A stretch of 64,000 bases of DNA. Source: an uncultured Planctomycetaceae bacterium (lineage in GTDB: Bacteria > Planctomycetota > Planctomycetia > Planctomycetales > Planctomycetaceae). The stretch's first letter is position 1; every line of letters starts with the position of its first letter. Shown here piece after piece: positions 28,286 through 37,916 of this stretch. Under the pieces are notes generated by a model, which made no database searches, was not told the origin of the DNA, and worked only from the letters and a program-made list of their open reading frames with translations. The stretch covers positions 124,001 to 188,000 of the forward strand of contig CALSLT010000003.1 of NCBI GenBank assembly GCA_943787265.1, written 5' to 3'. Position numbers and translations under genes: made by a program.

Positions 28286-29605
28286 ATGCCACGCTCCACT
28301 TCACGACGACGGTTTCTTAAAACTCTTGGTCTGAACGCGGCTGCACTGCCGTTTCTCACAAATCTTCCAAGCCTCGGTTTCGCCGGCAGCACGTCACGAA
28401 AAAAACGCTTCGTTGTGATGTTCAGTCCGAACGGGACCGTTCAGAAGCAGTTCTGGCCGGACCGGCAGGGGCCGGATTTTGACATCAAGCCAATTCTGAA
28501 ACCGCTGGAACCTTACCGCGATCAGATGCTTGTCCTGGACGGCGTTTGTGACAAAGTCAAAGGCGACGGCGACAGTCACATGCGAGGCATGGCGTGCTTG
28601 CTCACTGGGATTGAGCTTTTCCCAGGCAATATCCAGGGAGGCTCGCACACTCCTGCTGGATGGTCGACCGGAATCTCGCTTGACCAGGAATTGAAAAACG
28701 TCTTCCAGGCAAACCCCGAAACAAAAACACGGTTCGGTTCGCTTGAGTTCGGAGTCATGGTGCCTGACCGAGCCGACACCTGGACTCGCATGAGCTATGC
28801 CGGAGCCAACAAACCGGTCGCCCCGATCGACAACCCGTACGAGATGTTCGAGAAGTTGTACGGACAGGTGCAGGATCGAGAGTCTCTGACCAGCATTCTC
28901 GACGACGTGCAATCTGATCTTAAGAAGCTGCGAAGCGTTGTCAGCGCAGAAGATCGACATCTTCTCGACGAACAGGCGACGTTCGTTCGCGAGATGGAAC
29001 TGCAACTCAAATCCGAACCCGAAACCGAAACGGGACACGCAATCCCTGAAATCGAACAAGGCGTCCGGGAAGACAACGACAACATTCCGCAGATCAGCAA
29101 AATGCAGATCGACCTGATGGTCAACAGCTTCGTTTCAGACTTCTCGCGGGTCGCCACTCTGCAATACACGAACTCCGTTGGTCAGGCGCGGATGAGGTGG
29201 TTAGGCATTGAAGAAGGTCAGCATTCACTCTCGCACGAGGGAGACGACAATAAGGATGCCCAGGAAAAACTTACGAAAATCAACACCTGGTACGCCGAGC
29301 AGTTGGCATACCTTGTTAAACGGCTATCCGAGACCCCGGAACCTGGTGGCCCCGGCAGCCTGCTCGATAACACGCAGATTGTCTGGGGCAACGAACTCGG
29401 CAAAGGCAACTCACACACGCTCGATAATATTCCGTTTGTCCTGATGGGTGGCGGCTCGGACTTCAAGACTGGGCAGGCCATCAAGTTCAACCGAGTGCCG
29501 CATCATCGTCTTCTGCTGTCTCTTGCACATAGTTTTGGGCATGATGTCAAAACTTTCGGGAATCCCGGCTTCTGTGGTGACGGTCCTCTGACCGGACTGA
29601 CGTAA
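28286..29605 (+). CDS. DUF1552 protein with twin-arginine signal
   Basis: 439 aa. The Tat signal [20 protein letters not shown] exports a folded protein. The body has family features such as [28 protein letters not shown] and the C-terminal [17 protein letters not shown]. It starts 38 bp after the DUF1592 cytochrome gene, the usual planctomycete pairing, so the two likely form a complex in the periplasm. The fold resembles the alkaline-phosphatase-like DUF1501 group, but the substrate is unknown. Confidence 0.88.
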   Translation: MPRSTSRRRFLKTLGLNAAALPFLTNLPSLGFAGSTSRKKRFVVMFSPNGTVQKQFWPDRQGPDFDIKPILKPLEPYRDQMLVLDGVCDKVKGDGDSHMRGMACLLTGIELFPGNIQGGSHTPAGWSTGISLDQELKNVFQANPETKTRFGSLEFGVMVPDRADTWTRMSYAGANKPVAPIDNPYEMFEKLYGQVQDRESLTSILDDVQSDLKKLRSVVSAEDRHLLDEQATFVREMELQLKSEPETETGHAIPEIEQGVREDNDNIPQISKMQIDLMVNSFVSDFSRVATLQYTNSVGQARMRWLGIEEGQHSLSHEGDDNKDAQEKLTKINTWYAEQLAYLVKRLSETPEPGGPGSLLDNTQIVWGNELGKGNSHTLDNIPFVLMGGGSDFKTGQAIKFNRVPHHRLLLSLAHSFGHDVKTFGNPGFCGDGPLTGLT

Positions 29606-29622
29606 ACTTTCTCAGGAGCCGC

Positions 29623-30717
29623 GTGATGACGCCTGAAGAACTTCTCAAACGGTACGAGCCGCAACAGAGCACGACGGTCGAATATGAGCGGCAGCTCTGG
29701 CAGGCACGCTTCACACCGTGCGGCAAGTTTCTCGTCGGAGTCGGCTACGACGCGACGATCCAACGCTGGGCGATCAAAGACGACACCTACGAATTGCTGC
29801 CCGCATTCACCGGTCACAATGGCTGGCTGCAATGCCTTGCTCTGGTCGGCACAGATAATCATTGCGTAACTGCGGATTCATGGGGGCGACTGAGCTGCTG
29901 GGACTACTCGGTTGAGAAGTCGTCCGATCCGGTTTGGACTGTTCCCGACGCCCTTGGCGGGTGGATCCGATCAATAGCCGTTTCGCGCGACGGCAAGTTG
30001 GTCGCGATTGGCGGCAATGATTCCAGTGTCCGAATTCTCTCGACGGTTGATGGGAATCTCGTTCGCCAGATTACTGAATTGCCTCATGAAGTATTTAGCC
30101 TGGTCTTCCACTCAAACGGCGAGTCGCTTGTCGCCGGAGACTTCTACGGAACCATCCGCGAGTTCGAAACAGAAAGTGGCAATCAGGTCCGTGAGTTCGA
30201 AGCCGAAGGGTTTTACCAGCTCAATCACATTCAGGATTGCGGTGGTGTCCGGACGCTTGCCTTTAACGAAGATGGCTCGCAATTGATTGCCGGAGGCATG
30301 AAAGAGCCGAGCGGCGGATTCGCGAAAGGAAGTCCGGTCCTGCAGTTGTTCAACTGGGAATCAGGCGAGCGAACTCACGAACTTATTCCCGGTGATAGCC
30401 AGGACGGTTTCATCTACGACGCGTGGTTCCATCCGGACGGATTCATTGTCGGCACAGCTAGTGCCTTCCCAGGAAAAGGAAAACTCTTCTTCTGGAAACC
30501 CGGCGATGAAAAACCGTTTTACGTCGGTAACAAGCTAACGAACGGCCGCAGCATCTCACTCCACCCTGACGGCCACCGACTCGCCTTTACGATGGCAGAC
30601 TCCAGAAACGCGAACGGCCGCCCACTCAAAGACGGCGAATACGCTGGCGGCACGGCGAAGATCCACGTCCTCACCGTACCCGCTGAGGCTGTCGAACCTG
30701 TGCCGCTGAAGTCGTAA
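29623..30717 (+). CDS. WD40-repeat protein, third gene of the DUF1592 operon
   Basis: 364 aa with a good ribosome site (CAGGAG). No signal peptide. WD40 blades are visible (GHNGWLQCLALVGTDNH, SWGRLSCWDY, GGWIRSIAVSRDGKLVAIGG, FSLVFHSNGESLVAGDF), about seven in total, forming one beta-propeller. It starts 17 bp after the DUF1552 stop, so it is co-transcribed. As the first two genes encode exported proteins and this one appears cytoplasmic, it may bind their precursors or an unrelated partner; this is inference. Confidence 0.85.
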   Translation: MMTPEELLKRYEPQQSTTVEYERQLWQARFTPCGKFLVGVGYDATIQRWAIKDDTYELLPAFTGHNGWLQCLALVGTDNHCVTADSWGRLSCWDYSVEKSSDPVWTVPDALGGWIRSIAVSRDGKLVAIGGNDSSVRILSTVDGNLVRQITELPHEVFSLVFHSNGESLVAGDFYGTIREFETESGNQVREFEAEGFYQLNHIQDCGGVRTLAFNEDGSQLIAGGMKEPSGGFAKGSPVLQLFNWESGERTHELIPGDSQDGFIYDAWFHPDGFIVGTASAFPGKGKLFFWKPGDEKPFYVGNKLTNGRSISLHPDGHRLAFTMADSRNANGRPLKDGEYAGGTAKIHVLTVPAEAVEPVPLKS

Positions 30718-31025
30718 GGGGCTCGTGGACGTCCCGCTTGGAGTCATTGGTGCATCGGCACGCGAACCTGCTTTCCTTGCCGTATCTTATAGTCGACTCG
30801 CATGATAATGAGCGGTTGGGCGTGAACTTCGCCAGTTGTCGTAAGGCATCTGCCATCGCCGGAACGCTTTCAGGATTGTTTTCAATATCCTGAACCGGGA
30901 CGCTTGGTAAGCAACGGTAATGGTTACGTTGCTCACCACAATAGATTGCCTCTGGCGCCGTCTTTGCGAGGTGACACTTGAGGCTGGCTGGGATTCAGTC
31001 AACGGTGTCGAGTAGCGAAACGCGG

Positions 31026-31053
31026 TTGACACTCAGGCAGGTTGCCTTAGACT
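31026..31053 (+). promoter_or_regulatory. Probable promoter with operator O1 for BlaI operon
   Basis: TTGACA (31026-31031) and TAGACT (31048-31053) are spaced 16 bp. Between them lies AGGCAGGTTGCCT (31035-31047), a dyad AGGC-N5-GCCT filling the spacer, where bound repressor would block RNA polymerase. Upstream, 30718-31025 shows no gene or other signal. Confidence 0.6.
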
Positions 31054-31066
31054 GCGGGTCAGTACT

Positions 31067-31081
31067 CAGGCGGATTGCCTG
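31067..31081. promoter_or_regulatory. Operator-like dyad O2
   Basis: CAGGCGGATTGCCTG repeats the O1 dyad 33 bp downstream, about three helical turns, just past the predicted transcription start. The common 17-base unit (ACTCAGGC...TTGCCT) matches at 15/17 positions. BlaI/MecI operons usually carry two such operators. Confidence 0.6.
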
Positions 31082-31135
31082 ATTGGCTTGGGCGATGATC
31101 GGTCTGCTTGAGGAACTTGTTAGCGGAGGCGATAG

Positions 31136-31513
31136 ATGGCGGCACCCCAGAAAGTCAGTGATACCGAGTTGCAGATTCTTGATGTGCTTTGGGACTGTCC
31201 GGCTCAGACTATTCGCGCTGTCTGTGAATCGATCTACGGTGACGCTTCCACTTCGCATTACGCGACGGTTCAAAGTCTACTGGAGAGACTTGAAAAGAAA
31301 GGTTGGGTTACCAGAGACCGCAGTGAACGCAGGCATTTGTTTAGTGCGGTGCGGGATCGGTCCGAGTTTATTGGCGAGCAGATTCAGGGGATTGCTAATG
31401 CTGTGTGTGACGGATCGGTAGTTGCGTTGCTGGGGCAGCTTGCTCATAGCGGCAACTTTTCGAAGAAAGAACGCCAGGAGCTTCGGCGTCTGATTGAAGG
31501 AGAGGAGTCATGA
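31136..31513 (+). CDS. BlaI/MecI-family transcriptional repressor
   Basis: 125 aa, GGAGG ribosome site. The N-terminal winged helix reads VSDTELQILDVLWDCPAQTI ... SHYATVQSLLERLEKKGWV, the typical penicillinase-repressor signature, followed by a short dimerisation tail. It should bind operator dyads as a dimer and be cleaved when the partner BlaR1 protease is triggered. It overlaps blaR1 by ATGA. Two matching dyads lie upstream. No beta-lactamase gene is present, as is usual for planctomycete BlaIR pairs, so the signal is probably not an antibiotic. Confidence 0.92.
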   Translation: MAAPQKVSDTELQILDVLWDCPAQTIRAVCESIYGDASTSHYATVQSLLERLEKKGWVTRDRSERRHLFSAVRDRSEFIGEQIQGIANAVCDGSVVALLGQLAHSGNFSKKERQELRRLIEGEES

Positions 31514-32949
31514 GCTTCCTTTCCGTTCTTCTAACGAAAGTCATCCTTGCAACGACACTTGCTGCATTTGCGGAAGTGGTTCGCCGACGTGCCACGCGAC
31601 CCGGGACGGCGTACGCGTTATGGGCATCCGTGCTGGCGGTTCTGATCATTCCTTCGTTCTTTTCGGTTTCCGTACCGGATCAGATGTTGATCCCTCTGCG
31701 GGCTGCGGCAAACGGAATGGCCGACTGGTACGCCGCGGATGTAGAGGCGGAAAGTCTGGGGAGCCGAGCTTCTGAATCGGTCGAAGCACCAGGAGTCGCG
31801 ACGGACACTTTGGTGAAGATTGTCGTTGTGTGTTGGCTGGTTGGTTGCCTCATACTGTTTCATCGCAGACTGCTCATCGTTGGCCGGATTCGGAAGCTGG
31901 TGGGATTGGCGTCGGAAGCGCCCGCTGAATTTAACGAGCAGTGTTCGCGGTTATCGTGCGAACTTCGAATGAACAGAGTTCCGCGCGTAGTGATGACCGG
32001 AGGAACATTTTCTCCGTTCCTGTGGGATCCGATACGTGGTGAGGCGAGCATTGTCATGCCGGCTGCGTTGCTTCGACGAATTTCCAAAGTCTCACTCGAC
32101 GCCATCCTGCGGCATGAACTGATTCATGTGCGGCGGCGTGACGCGTGGCGAAACCGGCTTGTATTTCTGATTTCGACGTTGTGGTGGTGGTTCCCGACGG
32201 CGGTGATGGCCAGGCGTCGCCTGCTGGTTCTCGAAGAACTTTGCACGGATGCGGAAGTGATCCGTGAGAATCCACAACGAGCAAAAGAGTACGCGCATGC
32301 TTTGCTGGATACGGACGAGTTTCTGGCGGCAGGCTCGCGTGCCGATTTGTCGGTCGTGCCTGCGTTCACGCAGGGAAACTTTCTGCGCGAACGAATCGTC
32401 AGGATTGTTGCCGAGCCGCCTCGGCGAAGTTCAGGACATTCACGATCGATCGTTTACTTAGTCGCTGCTGCGTCACTGGCGCTTGGGGTAACTGCGGCTG
32501 GCGTGCCGGAACGCGGAGCCAATGGTTTGATTGCTGACGTCTCGTCGCCGACACCGACAATGCACGATGTTGAATCCGTGGATGTTTCGGAACCGCAGTC
32601 TTTGTCGGCATCAATGTTGCCTGACTCCGATGTGGTCTCGGTGCGAAGGACTGACCGGGAAATTGTGCTGGTTTGGCCTCGCACGGCTTCTGCTGAAAAT
32701 TTGATGCCGGTAGCGAGGCCGGACATTGAGAGTGAGGGGCGAGCGACCCGGTCAGTTCGTCTTGTCCGAGTGTCAGAAGACGGAATGGAACCGCGTGTCT
32801 GGAAGATCGATCGCTCAGCGGCCGATGGCTCGCCGTTGAAACGTTCTGAAGTTGATTGGCTGTTCGGATTTCTGGCGTTGAATAATGTTATTGTCGATTG
32901 CGATGGAACGAAGCATCAGCACCCAGGTCGCACGACCAACGTTGTCTAA
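31510..32949 (+). CDS. BlaR1/MecR1-like M56 membrane metalloprotease
   Basis: 479 aa, starting inside the BlaI stop. N-terminal helices (VILATTLAAFAEVV, LWASVLAVLIIPSFFSVSV, KIVVVCWLVGCLILF) precede a zinc site LRHELIHVRRRD (HExxH) with a downstream EELCTDAEV supplying the third ligand. One more helix (SIVYLVAAASLALGV) leads to an extracytoplasmic tail of roughly 140 residues. That tail has no penicillin-binding SxxK domain, unlike true BlaR1, so it senses something else. It likely cleaves the repressor on signal. The two downstream genes are probably part of the response. Confidence 0.88.
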   Translation: MSFLSVLLTKVILATTLAAFAEVVRRRATRPGTAYALWASVLAVLIIPSFFSVSVPDQMLIPLRAAANGMADWYAADVEAESLGSRASESVEAPGVATDTLVKIVVVCWLVGCLILFHRRLLIVGRIRKLVGLASEAPAEFNEQCSRLSCELRMNRVPRVVMTGGTFSPFLWDPIRGEASIVMPAALLRRISKVSLDAILRHELIHVRRRDAWRNRLVFLISTLWWWFPTAVMARRRLLVLEELCTDAEVIRENPQRAKEYAHALLDTDEFLAAGSRADLSVVPAFTQGNFLRERIVRIVAEPPRRSSGHSRSIVYLVAAASLALGVTAAGVPERGANGLIADVSSPTPTMHDVESVDVSEPQSLSASMLPDSDVVSVRRTDREIVLVWPRTASAENLMPVARPDIESEGRATRSVRLVRVSEDGMEPRVWKIDRSAADGSPLKRSEVDWLFGFLALNNVIVDCDGTKHQHPGRTTNVV

Positions 32950-32963
32950 GAATGGAATGAACG

Positions 32964-34421
32964 ATGAAAAACTTGTTATACATTTTGATCGTTGCCTGTA
33001 TTCTCGCTCCTGAATCAGTGCCCGGTGCTGATGAATCTAAGCGTGCTGCGGACTCTCCTGTATCGGCCGTTGATTCGATAATTGACATCGTGCTGGATCG
33101 TCACATTGATCCCCCGACTAGACAGGAGATGCTCCTCGCTGGAATGCGAGCGGCGTATCGCAAAGCAGGGAAGCCTTTACCCCGCGGGCTGAGTCGCCGG
33201 ATTTCAGAGATCACGACGCCCGACCAGATTGACACATTTCTGGCTGAGCAACTAACCGAAATTGGCGGTGGGAAGGCGGTAGAGGCAAGTCTTGTTGTTG
33301 GCTTGCTTGACTGCGTTCGCGGTGGAGCATCATTGACGGATGCCAGCGTTAGCCGGGTCAGTTCGCAGGTCGCCGCGAATCGTTATGTCGGGACGGGCAT
33401 TGCGTTGGGAATCGATGGTGCGTCGAAGCAGCCAGTGATTTCGAAAGTTTTCTACAACGGTCCCGCATGGAAGGCGGGGGCGAAAGGAAAGGATTTGATT
33501 CTCGAAATAGACGGCGAAGCAACCGGGACAATGCAGATGAACGATGTCTTGACTGCACTCCGAGGGGATGCCAAGTCGGTCGTTAGAATGCTGGTTCGTC
33601 AACCGGACACTGATGAAAAACGCGAGCTTGTTGTGACGAGAGACCGTGTCTTTCTGCCGTCAGTCGAGGGGCATCGCCTCGTTTCGGAAGGCCAGTGGAA
33701 ATATACGATTGATGATACGCCGGAGATCGCCGTGATCCGCCTCACAGGTGTTGGCCCAAGCACGCTGCACGAACTGCGGCAGGTTGAGAATACATTGCGT
33801 GAGCAGGATGTTCGCGGGATCGTTCTGGATCTGAGATCGGGTGCAGCACTTCTCCATGATGTCGTGATGGTTGCGGACGCATTGATTGATGACGCGGTCA
33901 TCGGTCATATCCAGTCGTTGGATGGTCGGAAGACGCACGTCGCTCGAGCGGGGGCAATGTTCAGTGGCATGCCGATGGTTGTGCTGACTTCACGGTTGAC
34001 GGCTGCCGGGCAAGTCTTTCTCACCTCGGCCTTGCAGGACAGCGGGCGGGCTGTGGTGGTTGGTGAGCGGACTCCCGGCAACACGTACGTGAGATCTTTG
34101 ATCGATGTGCCTGGCCGAGACGAGCAAATCACGCTCGCGACCGCTGTTATGCATCGAGCGGATGGGACGCCACTCCTTGTGCAGAACAGGCCGTCGTCTC
34201 GAGGCCCTTTGTTGAACGCTGAGCAAGCAGCGGTGCTGCGGAAGAAGCGTACGGGCTTCATTATGCCTGATCATGAAGTCCCTGGTGGGCAGAGTATTCC
34301 CAGAAGGCTGCAAAAGGACTACGCAGTCTTGTCGACAGCGATCGCCGCCATCAAAGAAAAGTTGAATGATAAAACGTCTGAAACTCCGGTATCCGTTGAG
34401 ACTACTCCTGCATCGGAATAA
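32964..34421 (+). CDS. Exported PDZ/S41 peptidase-like protein, catalytic residues apparently lost
   Basis: 485 aa with a signal peptide (MKNLLYILIVACILAPESVPGA). A PDZ-like segment lies at about 140-210 (GTGIALGIDGASKQPVISKV, GAKGKDLILEIDG), then an S41/CtpA core (IAVIRLTG, VRGIVLDLRSG, MVVLTSRLTAAGQVFLTSAL, VVGERTPGNTYV). By eye alignment, the usual GSASASE nucleophile block is LTAAGQV, with Ala at the Ser position, and the Lys of the GKG loop is replaced by Asn in GERTPGNT. It is therefore likely a non-catalytic binding protein. It sits 14 bp after blaR1 and may be part of signal sensing. Confidence 0.8.
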   Translation: MKNLLYILIVACILAPESVPGADESKRAADSPVSAVDSIIDIVLDRHIDPPTRQEMLLAGMRAAYRKAGKPLPRGLSRRISEITTPDQIDTFLAEQLTEIGGGKAVEASLVVGLLDCVRGGASLTDASVSRVSSQVAANRYVGTGIALGIDGASKQPVISKVFYNGPAWKAGAKGKDLILEIDGEATGTMQMNDVLTALRGDAKSVVRMLVRQPDTDEKRELVVTRDRVFLPSVEGHRLVSEGQWKYTIDDTPEIAVIRLTGVGPSTLHELRQVENTLREQDVRGIVLDLRSGAALLHDVVMVADALIDDAVIGHIQSLDGRKTHVARAGAMFSGMPMVVLTSRLTAAGQVFLTSALQDSGRAVVVGERTPGNTYVRSLIDVPGRDEQITLATAVMHRADGTPLLVQNRPSSRGPLLNAEQAAVLRKKRTGFIMPDHEVPGGQSIPRRLQKDYAVLSTAIAAIKEKLNDKTSETPVSVETTPASE

Positions 34422-34424
34422 CGC

Positions 34425-36164
34425 ATGTGCAATTGCTACTGTGCCCTAATGCTGGCTGCCATTTTGCTGATGACTTCGTTTGCGGATGCAGCAGATAGTC
34501 CGCCTCGATTGCGGCGGCCAGTCGCTCTCGCAGTGTCGCCAGATTCGGAATGGGCCTACACGGCGAATCGAGACAGTGGCACCGTCTCGGTCATACGCGT
34601 GGCAGATCAGTCAGTCTCGAACGAGTTCGCAATCGGACAGCAGCTTGTCGACATCGCTGTGTGGGACGCCTCTCATCTCCTTGTTCTGGACGGGGCGCAG
34701 CATCAACTCATCCTGCTACGAGGTCGCGAACAACAGTGGGAAGTTGTGGAGCGACTTAAGATTGCATCCTATCCCGTGCGGCTTTGTGCTGACGCTGAGT
34801 CCGGGCGATGTTTTGTGACGTCGTTGTGGAGTCGGACATTGACGCAGGTCGATGTTGAGACTCGATCGGGCGAGAAGTCGGCACAGCTTCAAATCTCAGC
34901 AACTGCCAGTCTTGATTTTGAACCTCGCGAATTATGTCTGACGGCGGATCGCCAGCGACTGCTGGTTGCAGGATCGTTTCGTAATTCGCTGGCAGTCGTT
35001 GATGTTGGAGACTTGGGAATTACTTCGACGAAGCAACTTTCCGGCCACAACCTGCGAGGGATGGCTTTGTCGAATGATGGCGAGTCGTTGCTCGTAACCT
35101 GCCAGCTTTTGAATCCGCTCGGTCAATCGACTCGGGACGATGTTCACTGGGGAAACATGCTGTCGAATGTGCTGGTCAGGTACTCGGTCGATGAATTGTG
35201 CAATTCAAAGACCGGCGCAATGACGCGTCGCGTGGTGCGGTATCTTGGTGAGCCAGGAAACGCTGCCGGAGATCCGGGATTCGTAAGTGTTGGGCAGGAT
35301 GGCGAGGTCGCAATTGCTCTGTCCGGTGTTGGCGAAGTTGCAATAAGTGCAAGCTCGGAAGAGTATCGTCCGCAGCGCGTGGCGGTGGGGCGGCGACCGG
35401 TGGCGATTGCTCGCGTTGGAGAAGACTCTTTGTTTGTTGCCGATATGTTTTCCGATTCGGTTTCCGTTGTTGATTCTTCAACGATGACGCGAACTGCTCA
35501 AATAAGTCTGGGCCTTCAGCCGAAGCTGAGTATTGAGCAGTCAGGCGAAGCCCTGTTTTATGACAGCCGGCTTTCGCACGACGGTTGGATGAGCTGCCAC
35601 AGTTGTCACACCGACGGCCACAGCAGCGGTCAGTTAAATGATAATTTGAGTGACGGGACATTTGGCGAGCCGAAGCGAGTTCTTTCGCTGCTCGGAGTTT
35701 CCGATACCGGTCCGTGGGCGTGGAATGGCCAGGTGAAAACACTCGAGGAGCAGGTTGTAAACTCAATCGAAACAACAATGCAGGGCAGGGCAGCAACAGA
35801 AAAAGAGGTTTCTGCGTTGGTGGCTTACGTGAAAACGTTGCCAGCACCTCCGCAGTTTGCAGCGGCAGACGACGATCGTGTGGATGTGCAAGTACAACGC
35901 GGTGCAGAGCTTTTTAACTCGCTGGAGTGTCGCCGTTGCCACACGCCTCCGACCTACACGTCGGGGGAAGTCTACGAAGTCGGTTTCGGTTCGACAAAGT
36001 TCAATCCGCCTTCGCTGAGGGGCGTCGGTCGTCGCGAAACGTTGTTCCACGACTCGCGGGCTGACTCGCTACTTTCCGTCTTCGTCCGCCACAAGCATCA
36101 GCTTCCTCGGGAACTTTCGGCGGAAGAAGTCAGATCGCTCGTACGATTCTTGAAGACCCTTTGA
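34425..36164 (+). CDS. YVTN beta-propeller fused to diheme cytochrome c peroxidase-like domain
   Basis: 579 aa. The signal peptide (CALMLAAILLMTSFADAAD) is followed by YVTN propeller blades (RRPVALAVSPDSEWAYTANR, DSGTVSVIRVADQSVS, FRNSLAVVDVG). The C-terminal third carries two CxxCH heme sites, CHSCH and CRRCH, with surrounding sequence like MauG/bacterial cytochrome c peroxidases (LFYDSRLSHDGWMSCHSC, FNPPSLRGVGRRETLFHDSR). It is exported. It starts 3 bp after the S41-like gene and completes the BlaI-regulated operon. Its substrate is unknown; a peroxide or redox sensing role would fit the operon but is inference. Confidence 0.88.
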   Translation: MCNCYCALMLAAILLMTSFADAADSPPRLRRPVALAVSPDSEWAYTANRDSGTVSVIRVADQSVSNEFAIGQQLVDIAVWDASHLLVLDGAQHQLILLRGREQQWEVVERLKIASYPVRLCADAESGRCFVTSLWSRTLTQVDVETRSGEKSAQLQISATASLDFEPRELCLTADRQRLLVAGSFRNSLAVVDVGDLGITSTKQLSGHNLRGMALSNDGESLLVTCQLLNPLGQSTRDDVHWGNMLSNVLVRYSVDELCNSKTGAMTRRVVRYLGEPGNAAGDPGFVSVGQDGEVAIALSGVGEVAISASSEEYRPQRVAVGRRPVAIARVGEDSLFVADMFSDSVSVVDSSTMTRTAQISLGLQPKLSIEQSGEALFYDSRLSHDGWMSCHSCHTDGHSSGQLNDNLSDGTFGEPKRVLSLLGVSDTGPWAWNGQVKTLEEQVVNSIETTMQGRAATEKEVSALVAYVKTLPAPPQFAAADDDRVDVQVQRGAELFNSLECRRCHTPPTYTSGEVYEVGFGSTKFNPPSLRGVGRRETLFHDSRADSLLSVFVRHKHQLPRELSAEEVRSLVRFLKTL

Positions 36165-36254
36165 CCGTGCAGACATTTTGAGAGTCCGACAGGTTTTACG
36201 CCCTCATCGTTTCGGGACATTTCGGTGAAGTCGTGGTCTGAAGAGTGCGGCTTT

Positions 36255-37727
36255 TTACCCGAACAGCTTCAGGCACGGGGAGCCTTCGTTGAGTGTGGGG
36301 CGTTCGGGGCGGCCTTTGTATTTGTAGACAACTTCCATGTGGTCAAGGCCGAGCATGTAGAGGATTGTCGAGTGGAGATCGTGGACGTGCATGCGGTCCT
36401 CGATGGCGTGCAGGCCGAGTTCGTCGGTCTCGCCGATCGTCTGTCCGCCTTTGATACCGGCTCCGGCCATCCACATGGTGAAACCTGTGGCGTTGTGGTC
36501 GCGGCCGTCGCCCTTTTCGCTCATTGGTGTCCGACCAAACTCGCCGCCCCACACGACCAGAGTTGAATCCAGGAGTCCTCGACGCTTGAGATCTTTCAGG
36601 AGACCCGCGACCGGTTTGTCGCTTTCGCCGCAGTTGGTGGTGTGATTTTTCTCGATGCCAGAATGAGCGTCCCACTTGCTGCCGGTTCCGTGGTAAAGCT
36701 GCACGAACCGAACGCCGCGTTCGACAAGCCGCCGAGCCAACAGGCAGTTTCGACCAAATGTGCTAGTGTTGGCTCCGCTTTCGATTCCATAAAGCTTCTG
36801 AGTTTCATCCGTTTCTTGACTCAGGTCGACAGCTTCCGGAGCCGTGGCCTGCATGCGGAAAGCGAGTTCGTAGCTGGCGATCCGAGCTTCCAGTTCGCTT
36901 TGCTGTGGTCGTGTTTTTGCGTGCTCTCGATTCAGCTCGGTGAGGAACTCGAGTTTTGCACGTTGACGTTCTGGAGTGATGTCTTTGGGAGTTTTCAGGT
37001 TGGCGATCGGCTCGGTGCCGGATTTGAGTCTCGTTCCCTGGTAAGCCGCGGGCATGAAACCAGAGCCCCAGTTCCGAGGGCCGTTGACCGGATCGGAGGG
37101 CTTGTCAGGGATCACGACGAACGATGGCAGGTTCTGATTCTCGGTGCCGAGTCCGTAGCTGACCCAGGCTCCGAGCGATGGTCGGCCGGCGGTAAAGACT
37201 CCAGTGTTCATCTGGCAGACGCCGCCGGAGTGGTTGATGCCGTTTGTCCAGCAGCCACGCAGAACAGCGATGTCGTCGGCACAGGTCGCGGTGTGCGGTA
37301 ACCAGTCTGAAACCCATAATCCGCTCTCGCCGTGCTGGGCCCACTTTCGCCGTGGAGCGAGCAACGGAGCGTTGTACTCGCCCATCGGAGTGATGACCGG
37401 CTTGAATGACGTCGGCAGTGGCTGCCCCGCCATCTTCGTCAGTAATGGTTTTGGATCGAAGAGGTCCATGTGCGAAGGTCCACCTTCCATGAAGAGGAAG
37501 ATTACGTTCTTCGCATGAGGGAATCCCGTCGCCAACTTCGGAGCCGCCGGCGATTCATCTCTTTCATCAGACGCTTTCAGGCTGGAACCGACGTCACGGC
37601 TCAGCAGGTCCGCCAACGCGAGTCCACCAAAACCAGCACCGCTTTTAAGCAGCATGTCACGTCGGCTAAGCGAAGGCTCGAAATGCGGAACGGAATTCAT
37701 ACTGGCGAGTCTTGATTGAACTGACAT
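36255..37727 (-). CDS. DUF1501 protein (first)
   Basis: 490 aa from the ATG at 37727 (a TTG at 37745 is in frame; Met at 37700 is also possible). A Tat-like segment SRRDMLLKSGAGFGGLALA exports it. The core (NVIFLFMEGGPSHMDLFDPK, VVWGGEFGRTPMSEKGDGRDH, HDLHSTILYMLGLDHMEVVY) is characteristic of DUF1501, an alkaline-phosphatase-fold family often encoded with PSCyt/DUF1549/1553 proteins. It follows a second DUF1501 gene by 189 bp on the same strand. The exact enzymatic role of this family is not established. Confidence 0.9.
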   Translation of the reverse strand: MSVQSRLASMNSVPHFEPSLSRRDMLLKSGAGFGGLALADLLSRDVGSSLKASDERDESPAAPKLATGFPHAKNVIFLFMEGGPSHMDLFDPKPLLTKMAGQPLPTSFKPVITPMGEYNAPLLAPRRKWAQHGESGLWVSDWLPHTATCADDIAVLRGCWTNGINHSGGVCQMNTGVFTAGRPSLGAWVSYGLGTENQNLPSFVVIPDKPSDPVNGPRNWGSGFMPAAYQGTRLKSGTEPIANLKTPKDITPERQRAKLEFLTELNREHAKTRPQQSELEARIASYELAFRMQATAPEAVDLSQETDETQKLYGIESGANTSTFGRNCLLARRLVERGVRFVQLYHGTGSKWDAHSGIEKNHTTNCGESDKPVAGLLKDLKRRGLLDSTLVVWGGEFGRTPMSEKGDGRDHNATGFTMWMAGAGIKGGQTIGETDELGLHAIEDRMHVHDLHSTILYMLGLDHMEVVYKYKGRPERPTLNEGSPCLKLFG

Positions 37728-37916
37728 GGTCACTTGGATCCTCAAAAGCTGTCGGGCGAGCGCGGCTGATGGCTGGCCTTGAGTCCTGGGGCGTTGTGGG
37801 ATTTACATTTGGAAGGGGCGCAGTTGCTGTAAGTCTAGCACGCGTACCGCCTGATTCCGATCAGGGAGATTGACTCACGCCGGTGCGGCATTTTTGTGTC
37901 GCATCCGTTGTCGGTG

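Noticed and set aside
31510-32949. Beta-lactam resistance role for BlaI/BlaR1
   Set aside because: No beta-lactamase gene and no penicillin-binding sensor domain; the pair is common in planctomycetes outside resistance loci.
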